Positions 30,351 to 38,827 of a stretch of 42,916 nt of DNA are shown piece by piece (position 1 is the first letter of the stretch; each line of letters begins with the position of its first letter). Source of the stretch: an uncultured Lachnobacterium sp. GTDB taxonomy: Bacteria > Bacillota > Clostridia > Lachnospirales > Lachnospiraceae. The notes beneath the pieces were generated by a model that had not been told where the DNA came from, did not search any database, and saw nothing but the letters and a program-made list of their open reading frames with translations. The stretch spans positions 1 through 42,916 of the forward strand of contig URSS01000022.1 of the NCBI GenBank assembly GCA_900550545.1, given 5' to 3'. Both the position numbers and the translations under genes were made by a program.

Positions 30351-31805
30351 ATGGTATTCAGTAGCTTTGTATTTTTACTCGCATTTTTACTGTTGGTATT
30401 ATTGATTTATTATGTGTGCCCGGGCAAAGTCAGAAATCTGGTGCTTTTGGTTGCCAGCCTTCTGTTCTATGCCTGGGGAGAGCCGGTATATGTACTGATC
30501 ATGCTCTTTTCCACGGTGTTTGATTATACCAACGGACGCTTAATTGAATATTTTCAGAACAAGAACCGTCCGGGGAAAGCAAAGGTTGTCTTGGTGATTG
30601 ATTTAGTGGGCAATCTTGGAATCCTCGGATTTTTTAAGTATGCGGATTTTGTCATTGGAAATATCAACAGCATTACAGGGGCAGGACTTACGCTGCTTCA
30701 TATCGCGCTGCCGATCGGTATTTCGTTCTACACTTTCCAGACGATGTCTTATACCATTGATGTGTATCGCAAAGTTGTGCCGGCGCAGCATAACATTGTT
30801 GCATTTGCAACATATGTCACACTGTTCCCGCAGTTGATCGCAGGACCGATCGTACAGTACAAAACTGTCGCAGCAGAATTGAGTGACCGCAAGGTGACAC
30901 TGACAGATTTCTCCGAAGGAGCTTTCCGATTTACTATTGGTCTGGCAAAGAAAGTACTTCTGGCAAACCAGATCGGAAGTCTGTGGGATACAATTTCACA
31001 GTTACACCAGATGTCTGCGGCGACTGCTTGGTTGGGGGCAATTGCATACAGTTTCCAGATTTATTTCGATTTCTCGGGCTATTCCGATATGGCAATCGGT
31101 TTGGGAAAAATGTTTGGGTTCCACTTCCTTGAAAATTTTAATTTCCCATATATGTCAAAGACCATTACGGAGTTCTGGAGACGCTGGCATATATCCTTAA
31201 GTTCATGGTTCAGGGAATATGTGTACATTCCACTTGGTGGAAATCGCAAGGGCATGGGACGACAGCTGTTTAATATTATGGTTGTATGGATGCTGACCGG
31301 ATTGTGGCATGGAGCAAACTGGAATTTTGTCCTTTGGGGCATATATTATGGTATATTGCTCATGTTTGAAAAGTTGTTCTTATTGAAGTGGCTGAAGAAA
31401 GCACCTGCATGGATTGGACATATTTACAGCATGTTTCTGGTGGTAATCGGATGGACCATTTTTGCACAGACGGATATGAGCCAGTTAGGACGCTATCTCA
31501 AAACAATGTTCGGAATTGGTGCGCATGGTGGAGCGGATGCAGATTTCTTCTATTTCCTGTCAACCAATGCTGTGTTATTGATTCTGCTGGTGGTATGTTC
31601 CATCAATCATCGTTTCTGGATGCGAAAGATTTGTAAGAAATCCGTTGATTCTGAAAATACAGAAGACGATAATATTTACCAATGGTGCGAACTGTCGCGT
31701 GGACTGACCTATGCAAAGCCGATTATTATGGTCGTGCTGCTTGTGGTATCGTTCGCTTTTCTGGTGGGAGACAGTTACAATCCGTTTTTGTATTTCCGCT
31801 TTTAA
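30351..31805 (+). CDS. MBOAT family membrane-bound O-acyltransferase (AlgI-like)
   Basis: A 484-residue polytopic protein. The MBOAT catalytic region is clear: TEFWRRWHISLSSWFREYVY (His280) and TGLWHGANWNFVLWG with the catalytic His320. FYTFQTMSYTIDVYR and LFPQLIAGPIVQY are AlgI/DltB family blocks. About 11 hydrophobic helices are visible. It passes acyl groups, usually acetyl, across the membrane to an extracytoplasmic acceptor polymer. The two following genes encode AlgJ/AlgX-like DHHW proteins, the usual transferases working with it, so the target is probably an exopolysaccharide or other wall glycan. There is little ribosome binding site of its own, consistent with coupling to the lipoprotein gene. 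Confidence 0.9.
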   Translation: MVFSSFVFLLAFLLLVLLIYYVCPGKVRNLVLLVASLLFYAWGEPVYVLIMLFSTVFDYTNGRLIEYFQNKNRPGKAKVVLVIDLVGNLGILGFFKYADFVIGNINSITGAGLTLLHIALPIGISFYTFQTMSYTIDVYRKVVPAQHNIVAFATYVTLFPQLIAGPIVQYKTVAAELSDRKVTLTDFSEGAFRFTIGLAKKVLLANQIGSLWDTISQLHQMSAATAWLGAIAYSFQIYFDFSGYSDMAIGLGKMFGFHFLENFNFPYMSKTITEFWRRWHISLSSWFREYVYIPLGGNRKGMGRQLFNIMVVWMLTGLWHGANWNFVLWGIYYGILLMFEKLFLLKWLKKAPAWIGHIYSMFLVVIGWTIFAQTDMSQLGRYLKTMFGIGAHGGADADFFYFLSTNAVLLILLVVCSINHRFWMRKICKKSVDSENTEDDNIYQWCELSRGLTYAKPIIMVVLLVVSFAFLVGDSYNPFLYFRF

Positions 31806-31828
31806 ATGATAGTTGCTAGAGGTTAGAG

Positions 31829-33001
31829 ATGAAGAAAGTTAGAATAATAATTATAATTGTATTTATCGGTTTTTTTGTATTGATATCAGGGGCAAGTCTG
31901 ATAATCAAAGATCGTGAATTTTCGCCGAATGAGAACCGATATCTGGCGGAGACGCCGGAACTTTCGTGGGACAATATCCTGAGTGGAAAGTTTCAGGATG
32001 GGCTTGAGGATTATCTTCGCGATCAGGTGTGCTTTCGTGACGGATGGATCACGGTAAAGACCGGAATTCAGAAAGCCTGTGGTGATACCGATATCGGTGG
32101 TGCATACGTTGGAAAAGATGGTTATGACTTTGAGAAGATCACGCCGGAGGATGTGGATGAAAAGCAGGTTGACCGGAACATCAAAGCCGTCGAAGACTAT
32201 TTTATGACGGCATCCGAGACAATTGACAAACAGAAATTGTCATTTTTACTCGTGCCGACTTCCGGGCTTGTGATGCAGGAGAAACTTCCGAAGAACGCGC
32301 GGCTTTTTGACCAGGCAAAATACATTGATCAGGTTCAAAAGGCGATGAAAGATTACAATTTTGTGGATGTGCGGGATACGCTTATGGATCACAATGAGGA
32401 ATATATTTATTATAAAACAGATCATCACTGGACATCTGCTGGTGCCTGCCTGGCATATGAGGTGTGGAGTGAACATACAGGTGGAGAAGCTGAGAAGAAA
32501 GACGAGCTTGCAGAAAATGTGGTAAGTGATAAATTCCGCGGAAGCTTGTATTCAAAAATTCTGGATGCCGATTCAGCGTATGATGAAATCTGGACATATG
32601 GATTACAGAAAGATGATGCTTTTGGCAGCAAAGACTGTACTGTGACGATTGATGAAAAGCAGCAGCTCGACAGTATCTATGATGATGAAAAGCTGCAGGA
32701 AAAAGATAAATATGCATATTTCCTTGGTGGTAATTATGGTCAGGTTCATATACAGAATCAGAAAGCCGCATCAAAGGCAAAAGGAAAGAATATTCTTATT
32801 ATAAAAGATTCTTTTGCGAACAGCTTTGTGCCTTTTGTAACGCAGGATTATGAGAATATATATATGGTTGACCTCCGGTATTACAATGGAGATATGAAGT
32901 CTTATTTACAGGAACATAATATTACCGATGTATTAGTGCTTTATAATATTTCAAATTTTATTTCCGATCGAAATCTTCATAAGCTGACGGGCGGAATTTA
33001 A
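31829..33001 (+). CDS. DHHW-family AlgJ/AlgX-like O-acetyltransferase component
   Basis: A 390-residue protein with an N-terminal signal anchor (residues 5-26, IIIIIVFIGFFVLISGASLI). The diagnostic motif YYKTDHHWTSAG is at 194-205 (Asp198, His199, His200, Trp201), and the serine block IIKDSFANSFVPF provides candidate nucleophile Ser328, an SGNH-like set. ENRYLAETPELSW and the DQVCFRDGWI segment are typical of the family. It should act outside the membrane, taking acetyl groups from the MBOAT protein to a glycan. It lies 23 bases after the MBOAT gene, with AGAGGTTAGAG before the ATG. A second DHHW gene follows. Confidence 0.88.
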   Translation: MKKVRIIIIIVFIGFFVLISGASLIIKDREFSPNENRYLAETPELSWDNILSGKFQDGLEDYLRDQVCFRDGWITVKTGIQKACGDTDIGGAYVGKDGYDFEKITPEDVDEKQVDRNIKAVEDYFMTASETIDKQKLSFLLVPTSGLVMQEKLPKNARLFDQAKYIDQVQKAMKDYNFVDVRDTLMDHNEEYIYYKTDHHWTSAGACLAYEVWSEHTGGEAEKKDELAENVVSDKFRGSLYSKILDADSAYDEIWTYGLQKDDAFGSKDCTVTIDEKQQLDSIYDDEKLQEKDKYAYFLGGNYGQVHIQNQKAASKAKGKNILIIKDSFANSFVPFVTQDYENIYMVDLRYYNGDMKSYLQEHNITDVLVLYNISNFISDRNLHKLTGGI

Positions 33002-33044
33002 ATCAATACAACAATGGATAACGGATAGAAAAGAGGTTAAAGAA

Positions 33045-34142
33045 ATGATTCGCAAAAAAATAAATGCGGCAATTCTGATGGCGGCACTTACAGTATCTCT
33101 GCTGGCAGGATGTGGAAGCCAGAAAGATAAACAGGAGAACAACAATGTTTCTGCAACGGAAAATATTCCGACAGAAACAGCTACAGAGGAGGCAACACAG
33201 GAACAGGAAGAAAGTGAGACTACAAATTATCCTCAGATCACGTCGGATGGAAAAGTGAAGGATTATAACAGTGTGGTCGTTGTGGACGATGCCGCTTATG
33301 AGCTGTACACATATCTGGATGATGTGGCAACAAACTATGCAAAGAGCATTAATAAAGTAGCCGAGAATCTGGATGGTAAGGCGGATGTGTATGATCTGGT
33401 TATTCCGCTCAGCTCCGGAATAACGTTTCCGGATAATCTGAGAGATGAGATCAAATCCTCTGACCAGAGGGAAGCGATGACAAAGATTCAGAATAAGATG
33501 AACGAAAAAGTTAAAATTGTCGATGCCTATGATACGCTGATGCAGCATCGTGAAGAATATGAATATTACCGCACCGACCATCACTGGACAACACTTGGCG
33601 CATATTATGCATACACTGATTTTTGCAAGGCAAAAGGTATCGAACCGGAAGAACTTGATAGTTATGATACAAAAGAGTTTGACGGATTCCTTGGTTCTTT
33701 TTATAATGATACTAGTGACGCAAAGTTAAAGAAAAATCCAGATGTGGTTACCGCATACTATCCACACAACGATAGTGTGATGCATGTGACTGCGTCAGAT
33801 GGACAGAAATATGACTGGCCAGTGATTTATGATGTCACGAATTATGGAGCAACATTGAAATATAGTGCTTTTATTGCAAGTGATAATCCTTATACGGTGA
33901 TCGAGAACAAGGATTTGACGGATGGAAGTTCGTGTATTGTTGTGAAAGAATCTTTTGGTAATGCTTTTGTACCGTTTTTGGTCGATCACTATCAGAAAAT
34001 ATATGTGATTGATTATCGGTATTGGACCGGAAGCATCAGCAAGTTTGCACAGGAAAACAAAGTGCAGGATGTGCTTTTCCTTAATAATCTCTCCATGATC
34101 CGTAACAAGAGCCTGGTTGGTAAATTATATAGAGTTCTATAG
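33045..34142 (+). CDS. DHHW-family lipoprotein, second AlgJ/AlgX-like protein
   Basis: A 365-residue protein. The signal is a lipobox SLLAGC (Cys23), so this paralogue is a lipoprotein, unlike the anchored one upstream. A Thr/Glu-rich linker (about 25-65) leads into the domain. The motif YYRTDHHWTTLG is at 174-185 (Asp178, His179, His180, Trp181), and VVKESFGNAFVPF carries the matching serine. The N-terminal third of the usual DHHW domain is shortened. Two DHHW proteins served by one MBOAT suggests two acceptors, or a transfer and an accessory role. AGAGGTTAAAG precedes the ATG. Confidence 0.85.
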   Translation: MIRKKINAAILMAALTVSLLAGCGSQKDKQENNNVSATENIPTETATEEATQEQEESETTNYPQITSDGKVKDYNSVVVVDDAAYELYTYLDDVATNYAKSINKVAENLDGKADVYDLVIPLSSGITFPDNLRDEIKSSDQREAMTKIQNKMNEKVKIVDAYDTLMQHREEYEYYRTDHHWTTLGAYYAYTDFCKAKGIEPEELDSYDTKEFDGFLGSFYNDTSDAKLKKNPDVVTAYYPHNDSVMHVTASDGQKYDWPVIYDVTNYGATLKYSAFIASDNPYTVIENKDLTDGSSCIVVKESFGNAFVPFLVDHYQKIYVIDYRYWTGSISKFAQENKVQDVLFLNNLSMIRNKSLVGKLYRVL

Positions 34143-34161
34143 AGAAAAGGAGGCCAATCCT

Positions 34162-35103
34162 GTGGTTAAATATTACAAGACGGATGATCGGAAGATTCAT
34201 GAAGAACATGCCATCCAGACAGGTGTGTGGGTACAGATGGTAAACCCGAGTGTAGCGGAAGGACAGATGGTCGCGGATGCCCTTGGTGTGGATATCGAAG
34301 ATGTACTTGCCGCATTGGATGAAGAAGAAAGTTCTCGTATTGAATTACAAGATGGATATACATTGATTCTTGTAGATATTCCATCGATTGAAATTCGACA
34401 CGAGAAGGAATCCTATACGACCATTCCACTTGGCATTATCATTACTGCAGATGAGATTGTAACCGTCTGTACAGAGGATACACCGGTGCTTCAGGCATTT
34501 TTGAATAATCGTGTGAAAGAATTCAGCACGAAGAAAAAGCTTCGTTTTGTATATCAGATTCTGTATCGTATTGCCGTGCTTTATCAGAGTGATCTTCGTA
34601 TCATTGATAAGATGCGTACAGAAATCGAAGAACGAGTAGGGGATGATACCGAGGAAGTCGATCTGATTGCATTACATGAACTGGAGTCGACACTCGTATA
34701 CTTTGCGACATCTCTGCGTGCCAATGGCGTTGTGCTTGACCGCCTGACACGTTACAAACGTCTCGAACAGTATCCGGAAGATAAGGAATTGCTCGGAGAC
34801 GTTATTGTGGAGAACAAGCAGGCGATTGAGATGACTGGTATTTATCGAGATATCATCAATGGTACCAGAGAGTTGCTTTCCTCTGTCATTGATAACCGGA
34901 TGAACAGCATCATGAAATCACTGACGGTCATCACGTTAATCATGGCTATTCCAACCGTAATCTCCGGAATCTATGGAATGAATGTCAATGCCAAATGGGT
35001 ACCGTTTGCAAATTCTGCATATGGATTTGGTGCTATATGTGGAATTATTGTAATTATTTGTATACTGATTTTCCTTTTGCTTCGCAAAAAGAGAATTTTG
35101 TAG
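34162..35103 (+). CDS. corA: CorA-family divalent cation channel
   Basis: A 313-residue protein: a cytoplasmic alpha/beta domain, a long helix (about 150-255), two C-terminal membrane helices and the signature GMN (272-274, in SGIYGMNVNAKW) before the last helix. Family members conduct Mg2+ (sometimes Co2+/Ni2+) as pentamers. The frame opens upstream at 34117 inside the DHHW gene, but AAAGGAGG (34146-34153) spaces with GTG 34162, giving VVKYYKTDD as the start. It begins 19 bases after the second DHHW stop, so it may be cotranscribed. A structured terminator follows. Confidence 0.92.
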   Translation: MVKYYKTDDRKIHEEHAIQTGVWVQMVNPSVAEGQMVADALGVDIEDVLAALDEEESSRIELQDGYTLILVDIPSIEIRHEKESYTTIPLGIIITADEIVTVCTEDTPVLQAFLNNRVKEFSTKKKLRFVYQILYRIAVLYQSDLRIIDKMRTEIEERVGDDTEEVDLIALHELESTLVYFATSLRANGVVLDRLTRYKRLEQYPEDKELLGDVIVENKQAIEMTGIYRDIINGTRELLSSVIDNRMNSIMKSLTVITLIMAIPTVISGIYGMNVNAKWVPFANSAYGFGAICGIIVIICILIFLLLRKKRIL

Positions 35104-35116
35104 AGGTTTGTATTAT

Positions 35117-35163
35117 AAGATCAGAATTTATGTCTGCATGGACATGATTTTGGTCTTTTTTTT
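35117..35163 (+). terminator. Two-tier hairpin terminator after corA
   Basis: AAGATCAGAAT (35117-35127) pairs with ATTTTGGTCTT (35147-35157), with an inner ATGTC/GACAT stem (35130-35134/35141-35145), then eight or more T. The element resembles 37013-37062 in sequence and architecture. Confidence 0.75.
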
Positions 35164-35247
35164 ATGAAACATTTTTTCTGTTTTCAAAAACTTTTTCGCT
35201 AATTATTACAATGTCTTTGTGTAAGGGAAAAAGAAAGGAATCACAAA

Positions 35248-35787
35248 GTGACAAAACAAAAGTTTAACGAATTTGTTCTGGCGCAGGGGCGGGATATTCT
35301 GTGGTTTTGCAGAATAACAACACAAAGCACTGTGGCAGGCGATGAATTGTATCAGGACACAATGCTCACACTTTTGGAGCAACTTCCCCAATTAGAAGAG
35401 ATGGGCAATGTGAAGAGCTATGCACTTTCTGTGGCGATTCGGATTTGGAAAAATCACAAGAGAAAATTTGCATGGCGCGCACGGATTGCACCGCAGGAAA
35501 GCTATGAAGTACATATGGAAAACGGTGGGGAACATAACGCAGCGGAAACGCGAAAAACAAATCCAGAGGCACAGGTATTGCATGAGGAAACAATACAGGA
35601 GGTGCGACAGCTGGTGCAGAAACTTCCAGAAAAGTATCGGCTGGTTGTGTATTTGTACTATTCGGCAGATATGAAGATTGCGGAAATAGCAAAGTGTATG
35701 CATGTGTCGGATAACACAGTAAAAACCCGCTTGCGCAAGGCGAAAATGTTGCTGAAAGAGAAAATGGAGGTTACAGGATATGAATGA
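35248..35787 (+). CDS. ECF-type RNA polymerase sigma factor (third)
   Basis: A 179-residue sigma factor: a region 2-like domain at about 10-75 (DILWFCRITTQSTVAGDELY, QDTMLTLLEQLPQL), a charged linker, and region 4 at about 115-175 (LPEKYRLVVYLYYSADMKIAE, then VSDNTVKTRLRKAKMLLKEKM). Region 2 is more divergent than in the other two sigma factors of the window. The GTG start is supported by AAAGGA at 35233-35238. It overlaps the following anti-sigma gene by 8 bases. No convincing CGTC-type promoter could be placed upstream, although TGAAAC occurs at 35165-35170. Confidence 0.88.
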   Translation: MTKQKFNEFVLAQGRDILWFCRITTQSTVAGDELYQDTMLTLLEQLPQLEEMGNVKSYALSVAIRIWKNHKRKFAWRARIAPQESYEVHMENGGEHNAAETRKTNPEAQVLHEETIQEVRQLVQKLPEKYRLVVYLYYSADMKIAEIAKCMHVSDNTVKTRLRKAKMLLKEKMEVTGYE

Positions 35788-36925
35788 TAGAGAATTGGAT
35801 GATATTCTTAAAAAAGCCCTTACACCACAGAACGAGATCAGAGAAGAGGAAATTCTGGTTCAAAACAAGAAGAGGGAGGGAAAAACTATGAGAAGAAAAC
35901 GTGCAAAGAAATTTTGGGTTTCCGGGGTTGCAGTTGCTATGCTGGCAGTCATCTGCATTCTCCCACAGACATCTTTTGCGGAGCAGATAAAAGATATGTT
36001 TCGTGGAATATGGGGAGAACAAAGTGCGCTGACGGACTACGTGAAGAGAGGTGTATATACGGATCAGGATAAGCACATGCTGTTTTCAGTGGAAGAGGTG
36101 CTTTCAGATGAGGCAGTAGTAAGCGCAGTTGTCCGATATGAAGCGCTTGACGAGACTGGCGAAGAATGGCTGAAAACAAAGGGACCGGCTGGAGAGGATG
36201 GAAAGGACCAGTATGGAAATATCCGGATAAGTAATCAATTGTACTTGCAATGGGGAAAAGAAGATCCATTACGGAGTGGCGGATCTCTTGTGAGATCAAA
36301 GAGTGATAAAAAAGTGCAATATTTTGAACTTGGAGTTAAGTATGAACAAGAACTTGGCAAATTGAAAAATGCCACACTGTATTACAATCTTCCAACAAAA
36401 GAACAAAAGGAGACATCTCTTGATACGAGCTGTAATGTTCCTGTATATCAATATACATTAAAAGCCAGGGATGGAGAACAGCTTAGTTCCTACTATGAGC
36501 CGAAGCATGTCCGGATTACGCCTCTTAGTGCAGTGATTTATGGATCTACGACAGAAAAATATGAAAAAGGACGTAAAGCAAGTTTGGATGGAATAGCCTT
36601 TGGAACAGACGAATGGGGGAAAAATGGTGAGAGTATTGGAGAAGGAATATCTATGGATGCGGTAATGACTTTTAAGGATGGTAGTGACAAGTGGGTTACC
36701 AACCAGGGCGGCACTTCGGTACTGGCAGCGTTTAAGGATCAGAAGACAAAAGAAAAATATTCGGATTGCAATTGCGAAATTCTCGGTATGAACTTTTACA
36801 GAGTAACCGATTATTTGGGCTTGGTCATCTCTCAAAAAATTGATCCGGAAAACGTGAGCGCATTGATTCTTAAGAATCAAAATCGGGAAGTGACTTATGA
36901 ACTGGTACCGGAAGATATAAAATAA
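35780..36925 (+). CDS. DUF4179-type membrane-anchored anti-sigma factor (third pair)
   Basis: A 381-residue protein: a cytoplasmic N terminus (MNDRELDDILKKALTPQNEI), one short membrane helix at about 46-61 (WVSGVAVAMLAVICIL), then an external domain with SFAEQIKDMFRGIWGEQSAL at its base and a beta-rich body (LFSVEEVLSDEAVVSAVVRYE, VRITPLSAVIYGST). The layout and overlap with a sigma gene match the pair at 26757-28419, and it is inferred to inhibit its sigma partner and sense an envelope signal. Sequence similarity to the 27268 protein is only in architecture as far as I can tell. Confidence 0.82.
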   Translation: MNDRELDDILKKALTPQNEIREEEILVQNKKREGKTMRRKRAKKFWVSGVAVAMLAVICILPQTSFAEQIKDMFRGIWGEQSALTDYVKRGVYTDQDKHMLFSVEEVLSDEAVVSAVVRYEALDETGEEWLKTKGPAGEDGKDQYGNIRISNQLYLQWGKEDPLRSGGSLVRSKSDKKVQYFELGVKYEQELGKLKNATLYYNLPTKEQKETSLDTSCNVPVYQYTLKARDGEQLSSYYEPKHVRITPLSAVIYGSTTEKYEKGRKASLDGIAFGTDEWGKNGESIGEGISMDAVMTFKDGSDKWVTNQGGTSVLAAFKDQKTKEKYSDCNCEILGMNFYRVTDYLGLVISQKIDPENVSALILKNQNREVTYELVPEDIK

Positions 36926-36957
36926 TATTCATAATATTCGTTTCATTTTTCTTTTAT

Positions 36958-36992
36958 TTCGCAAAATAAGAATTTTGTGATATAATATCACA
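36958..36992 (+). promoter_or_regulatory. Symporter promoter with 17-nt palindrome over the -10
   Basis: TTCGCA (36958-36963), 17 bp, TATAAT (36981-36986). The perfect palindrome TGTGATATAATATCACA (36976-36992) is centred on the -10, a repressor-like site. Confidence 0.55.
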
Positions 36993-37012
36993 TACAACAG
37001 AATAAGAAGTGC

Positions 37013-37062
37013 AAAAGCCAAGATTTATGTCCGAAGAGGGACTGAATTTTGGCTTTTTCTTA
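37013..37062 (+). terminator. Leader attenuator of the symporter gene
   Basis: AAAAGCCAA (37013-37021) pairs with TTGGCTTTT (37049-37057), with inner GTCC/GGAC (37029-37032/37039-37042), then a T-rich tract. It lies between the promoter and the coding region, so transcription should be attenuated. It resembles the element at 35117-35163. Confidence 0.6.
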
Positions 37063-37093
37063 TTTATGAATAACCTGAAAGGAGTAGAGGATT

Positions 37094-38773
37094 ATGAAAA
37101 TATTATCGGATGTACTGGTAAAAATCGATGATTTTGTGTGGGGACCGGTGATGCTGATTCTTCTGGTCGGCACCGGCGTGTTTCTTACGATTCGGACCAA
37201 AGCGCTTTGCTGGAGAAATCTTCCCTATGCATTGCGAAGTGTGCTCAGCAAAGAAGCAAGACAGAAAAAAGGAGAGGGTGACGTGTCACCGTTTTCGGCA
37301 TTGACGACGGCACTTGCAGCAACCATTGGAACAGGAAATATCGTAGGAGTGGCTACGGCTATGGTATCTGGTGGTCCCGGCGCACTCGTCTGGATGTGGA
37401 TTTCCGCAGCATTTGGCCTGACATCAAAGTTCAGTGAGTGTATGCTTGCAATCAAATATCGGGAAGTTAACGAAAAAGGCGAAATGTCCGGCGGCCCGAT
37501 GTATACCATGAAAAAAGGATTCAAGAATAAGAAGTTTGGAGCGGTGCTTGGCTGGCTGTTTGCATTGTTTGCAGTAATTGCATCATTCGGAATTGGAAAC
37601 CTGACCCAGGGGAATTCCATTTCTTCCGCATTGGACACGACATTTGGCGTTCCAGTCTGGGTAACCGGAATTGTCATTACCGTGCTTGCGCTTGCAATTA
37701 TTCTCGGTGGAATCAAATCAATTTCAAAAGTGTCACAGGTGGTTGTGCCGCTTATGGCAGTGTTTTATGTTGTGGCAGGTCTGATCATTATCATCGGAAA
37801 TATCCGGAATGTACCGGCCGGTGTTGTGATGATATTTAAGATGGCGTTTTCCGCAAAAGCGGTTGGCGGCGGACTTTGCGGAAGCATTGTTGCATCGATG
37901 ATGCAGGCAATACGTTTTGGCGTAGCCCGTGGCGTATTTTCCAATGAAGCGGGCATGGGATCTGCGGCGATTACGGCAGCTGCAGCAAGCACCAATGATC
38001 CGGTGCGTCAGGGATACATCAACATGACAGGTACATTCTGGGATACGATTGTTGTATGTACGATCACAGGTCTTTGCATCGCAAGTTCCGGTGTGTTGGG
38101 AAGCACAGATACTTCTGCAACGGGAACGTATTATTATGAAGTGGCAGATGAAGCGTTGACATTTTCGCTGGAAGGAAATGACGGCAAAACATCTACCACG
38201 AGATATACAATCTCGGATTATCAGACAACGGAAGACAAAACGCAGATGGTTCTTGCAGACGGATCAGACACTTTGACACTCACGTTGGAAGGAAATGCAT
38301 CGCCTCTGGGAGATACAGAAAACAAAAATCTGACAGGAACATGGGAAGATGACTCAGCGAATGAATATGTATTTGAAGATGATGGAAAGCTGGAATATCG
38401 CGAACTTGTTGTTGGATCTGCGCTTACAATTTCAGCATTTGAAACGATACTCGGAGAACCGGGAGGCTGGCTGGTATGTATTGCGATTGCACTGTTTGCA
38501 TTCTCGACAATTCTTGGATGGGAGTATCACGGAGAAAAGGCATTTGAGTATTTATTTGGTACCCATCGGTTTAATCTGATCTATCGTATTGTTTTTTCAC
38601 TCATGGTGTTTGTGGGAGCAACCACGACATTGAAGATTGCATGGAATTTCTCAGATATAGCCAATGCATTGATGGCGATTCCAAATCTGATCTGTATGTT
38701 GGCGATGAGCGGTGTGATTGTAGAAGAGGTGAACCGTTATCAGAAAGTGATTCAGAAAAACAAGAGAAGGTAA
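37094..38773 (+). CDS. Na+/alanine symporter family protein (AgcS) with inserted beta-rich domain
   Basis: A 559-residue transporter. Family blocks are complete: TTALAATIGTGNIVGVATAM (71-90), GGPGALVWMWISAAFG, FGIGNLTQGNSIS, VARGVFSNEAGMGSAAITAA and FSTILGWEYHGEKAFEYLFG. It imports alanine or glycine with sodium. Residues 337-437 (38102-38404) are extra: a soluble, Thr/Asp-rich stretch with YYYEVADEALTFSLEGNDGK and LTGTWEDDSANEYVFEDDG, resembling lipocalin-like/DUF5640 beta modules. It sits between the helix ending CTITGLCIASSGVLG and the next helix (VGSALTISAF). Typical AgcS proteins are 450-480 residues. GAAAGGAG precedes the ATG. Confidence 0.9.
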   Translation: MKILSDVLVKIDDFVWGPVMLILLVGTGVFLTIRTKALCWRNLPYALRSVLSKEARQKKGEGDVSPFSALTTALAATIGTGNIVGVATAMVSGGPGALVWMWISAAFGLTSKFSECMLAIKYREVNEKGEMSGGPMYTMKKGFKNKKFGAVLGWLFALFAVIASFGIGNLTQGNSISSALDTTFGVPVWVTGIVITVLALAIILGGIKSISKVSQVVVPLMAVFYVVAGLIIIIGNIRNVPAGVVMIFKMAFSAKAVGGGLCGSIVASMMQAIRFGVARGVFSNEAGMGSAAITAAAASTNDPVRQGYINMTGTFWDTIVVCTITGLCIASSGVLGSTDTSATGTYYYEVADEALTFSLEGNDGKTSTTRYTISDYQTTEDKTQMVLADGSDTLTLTLEGNASPLGDTENKNLTGTWEDDSANEYVFEDDGKLEYRELVVGSALTISAFETILGEPGGWLVCIAIALFAFSTILGWEYHGEKAFEYLFGTHRFNLIYRIVFSLMVFVGATTTLKIAWNFSDIANALMAIPNLICMLAMSGVIVEEVNRYQKVIQKNKRR

Positions 38774-38778
38774 ATAAA

Positions 38779-38815
38779 AAAGTCAGTCTATGTATACAGA
38801 TACAGGACTGACTTT
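38779..38815. terminator. Bidirectional terminator between symporter and methyltransferase genes
   Basis: AAAGTCAGTC (38779-38788) pairs with GACTGACTTT (38806-38815). The T tract is stronger on the minus strand (TTTTTTATTTA). Confidence 0.75.
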
Positions 38816-38827
38816 AATCGTTATTAT

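Noticed and set aside
33003..33584. 193-codon antisense open frame inside the second DHHW gene
   Set aside because: It lies opposite a well-supported gene with clear motifs, has no ribosome binding site, and its residues are His/Cys/Ile-rich, as expected of a shadow frame.
37225..37716. 163-codon antisense open frame in the symporter gene
   Set aside because: It is opposite conserved transmembrane motifs of AgcS and has no start signals or recognisable domain.
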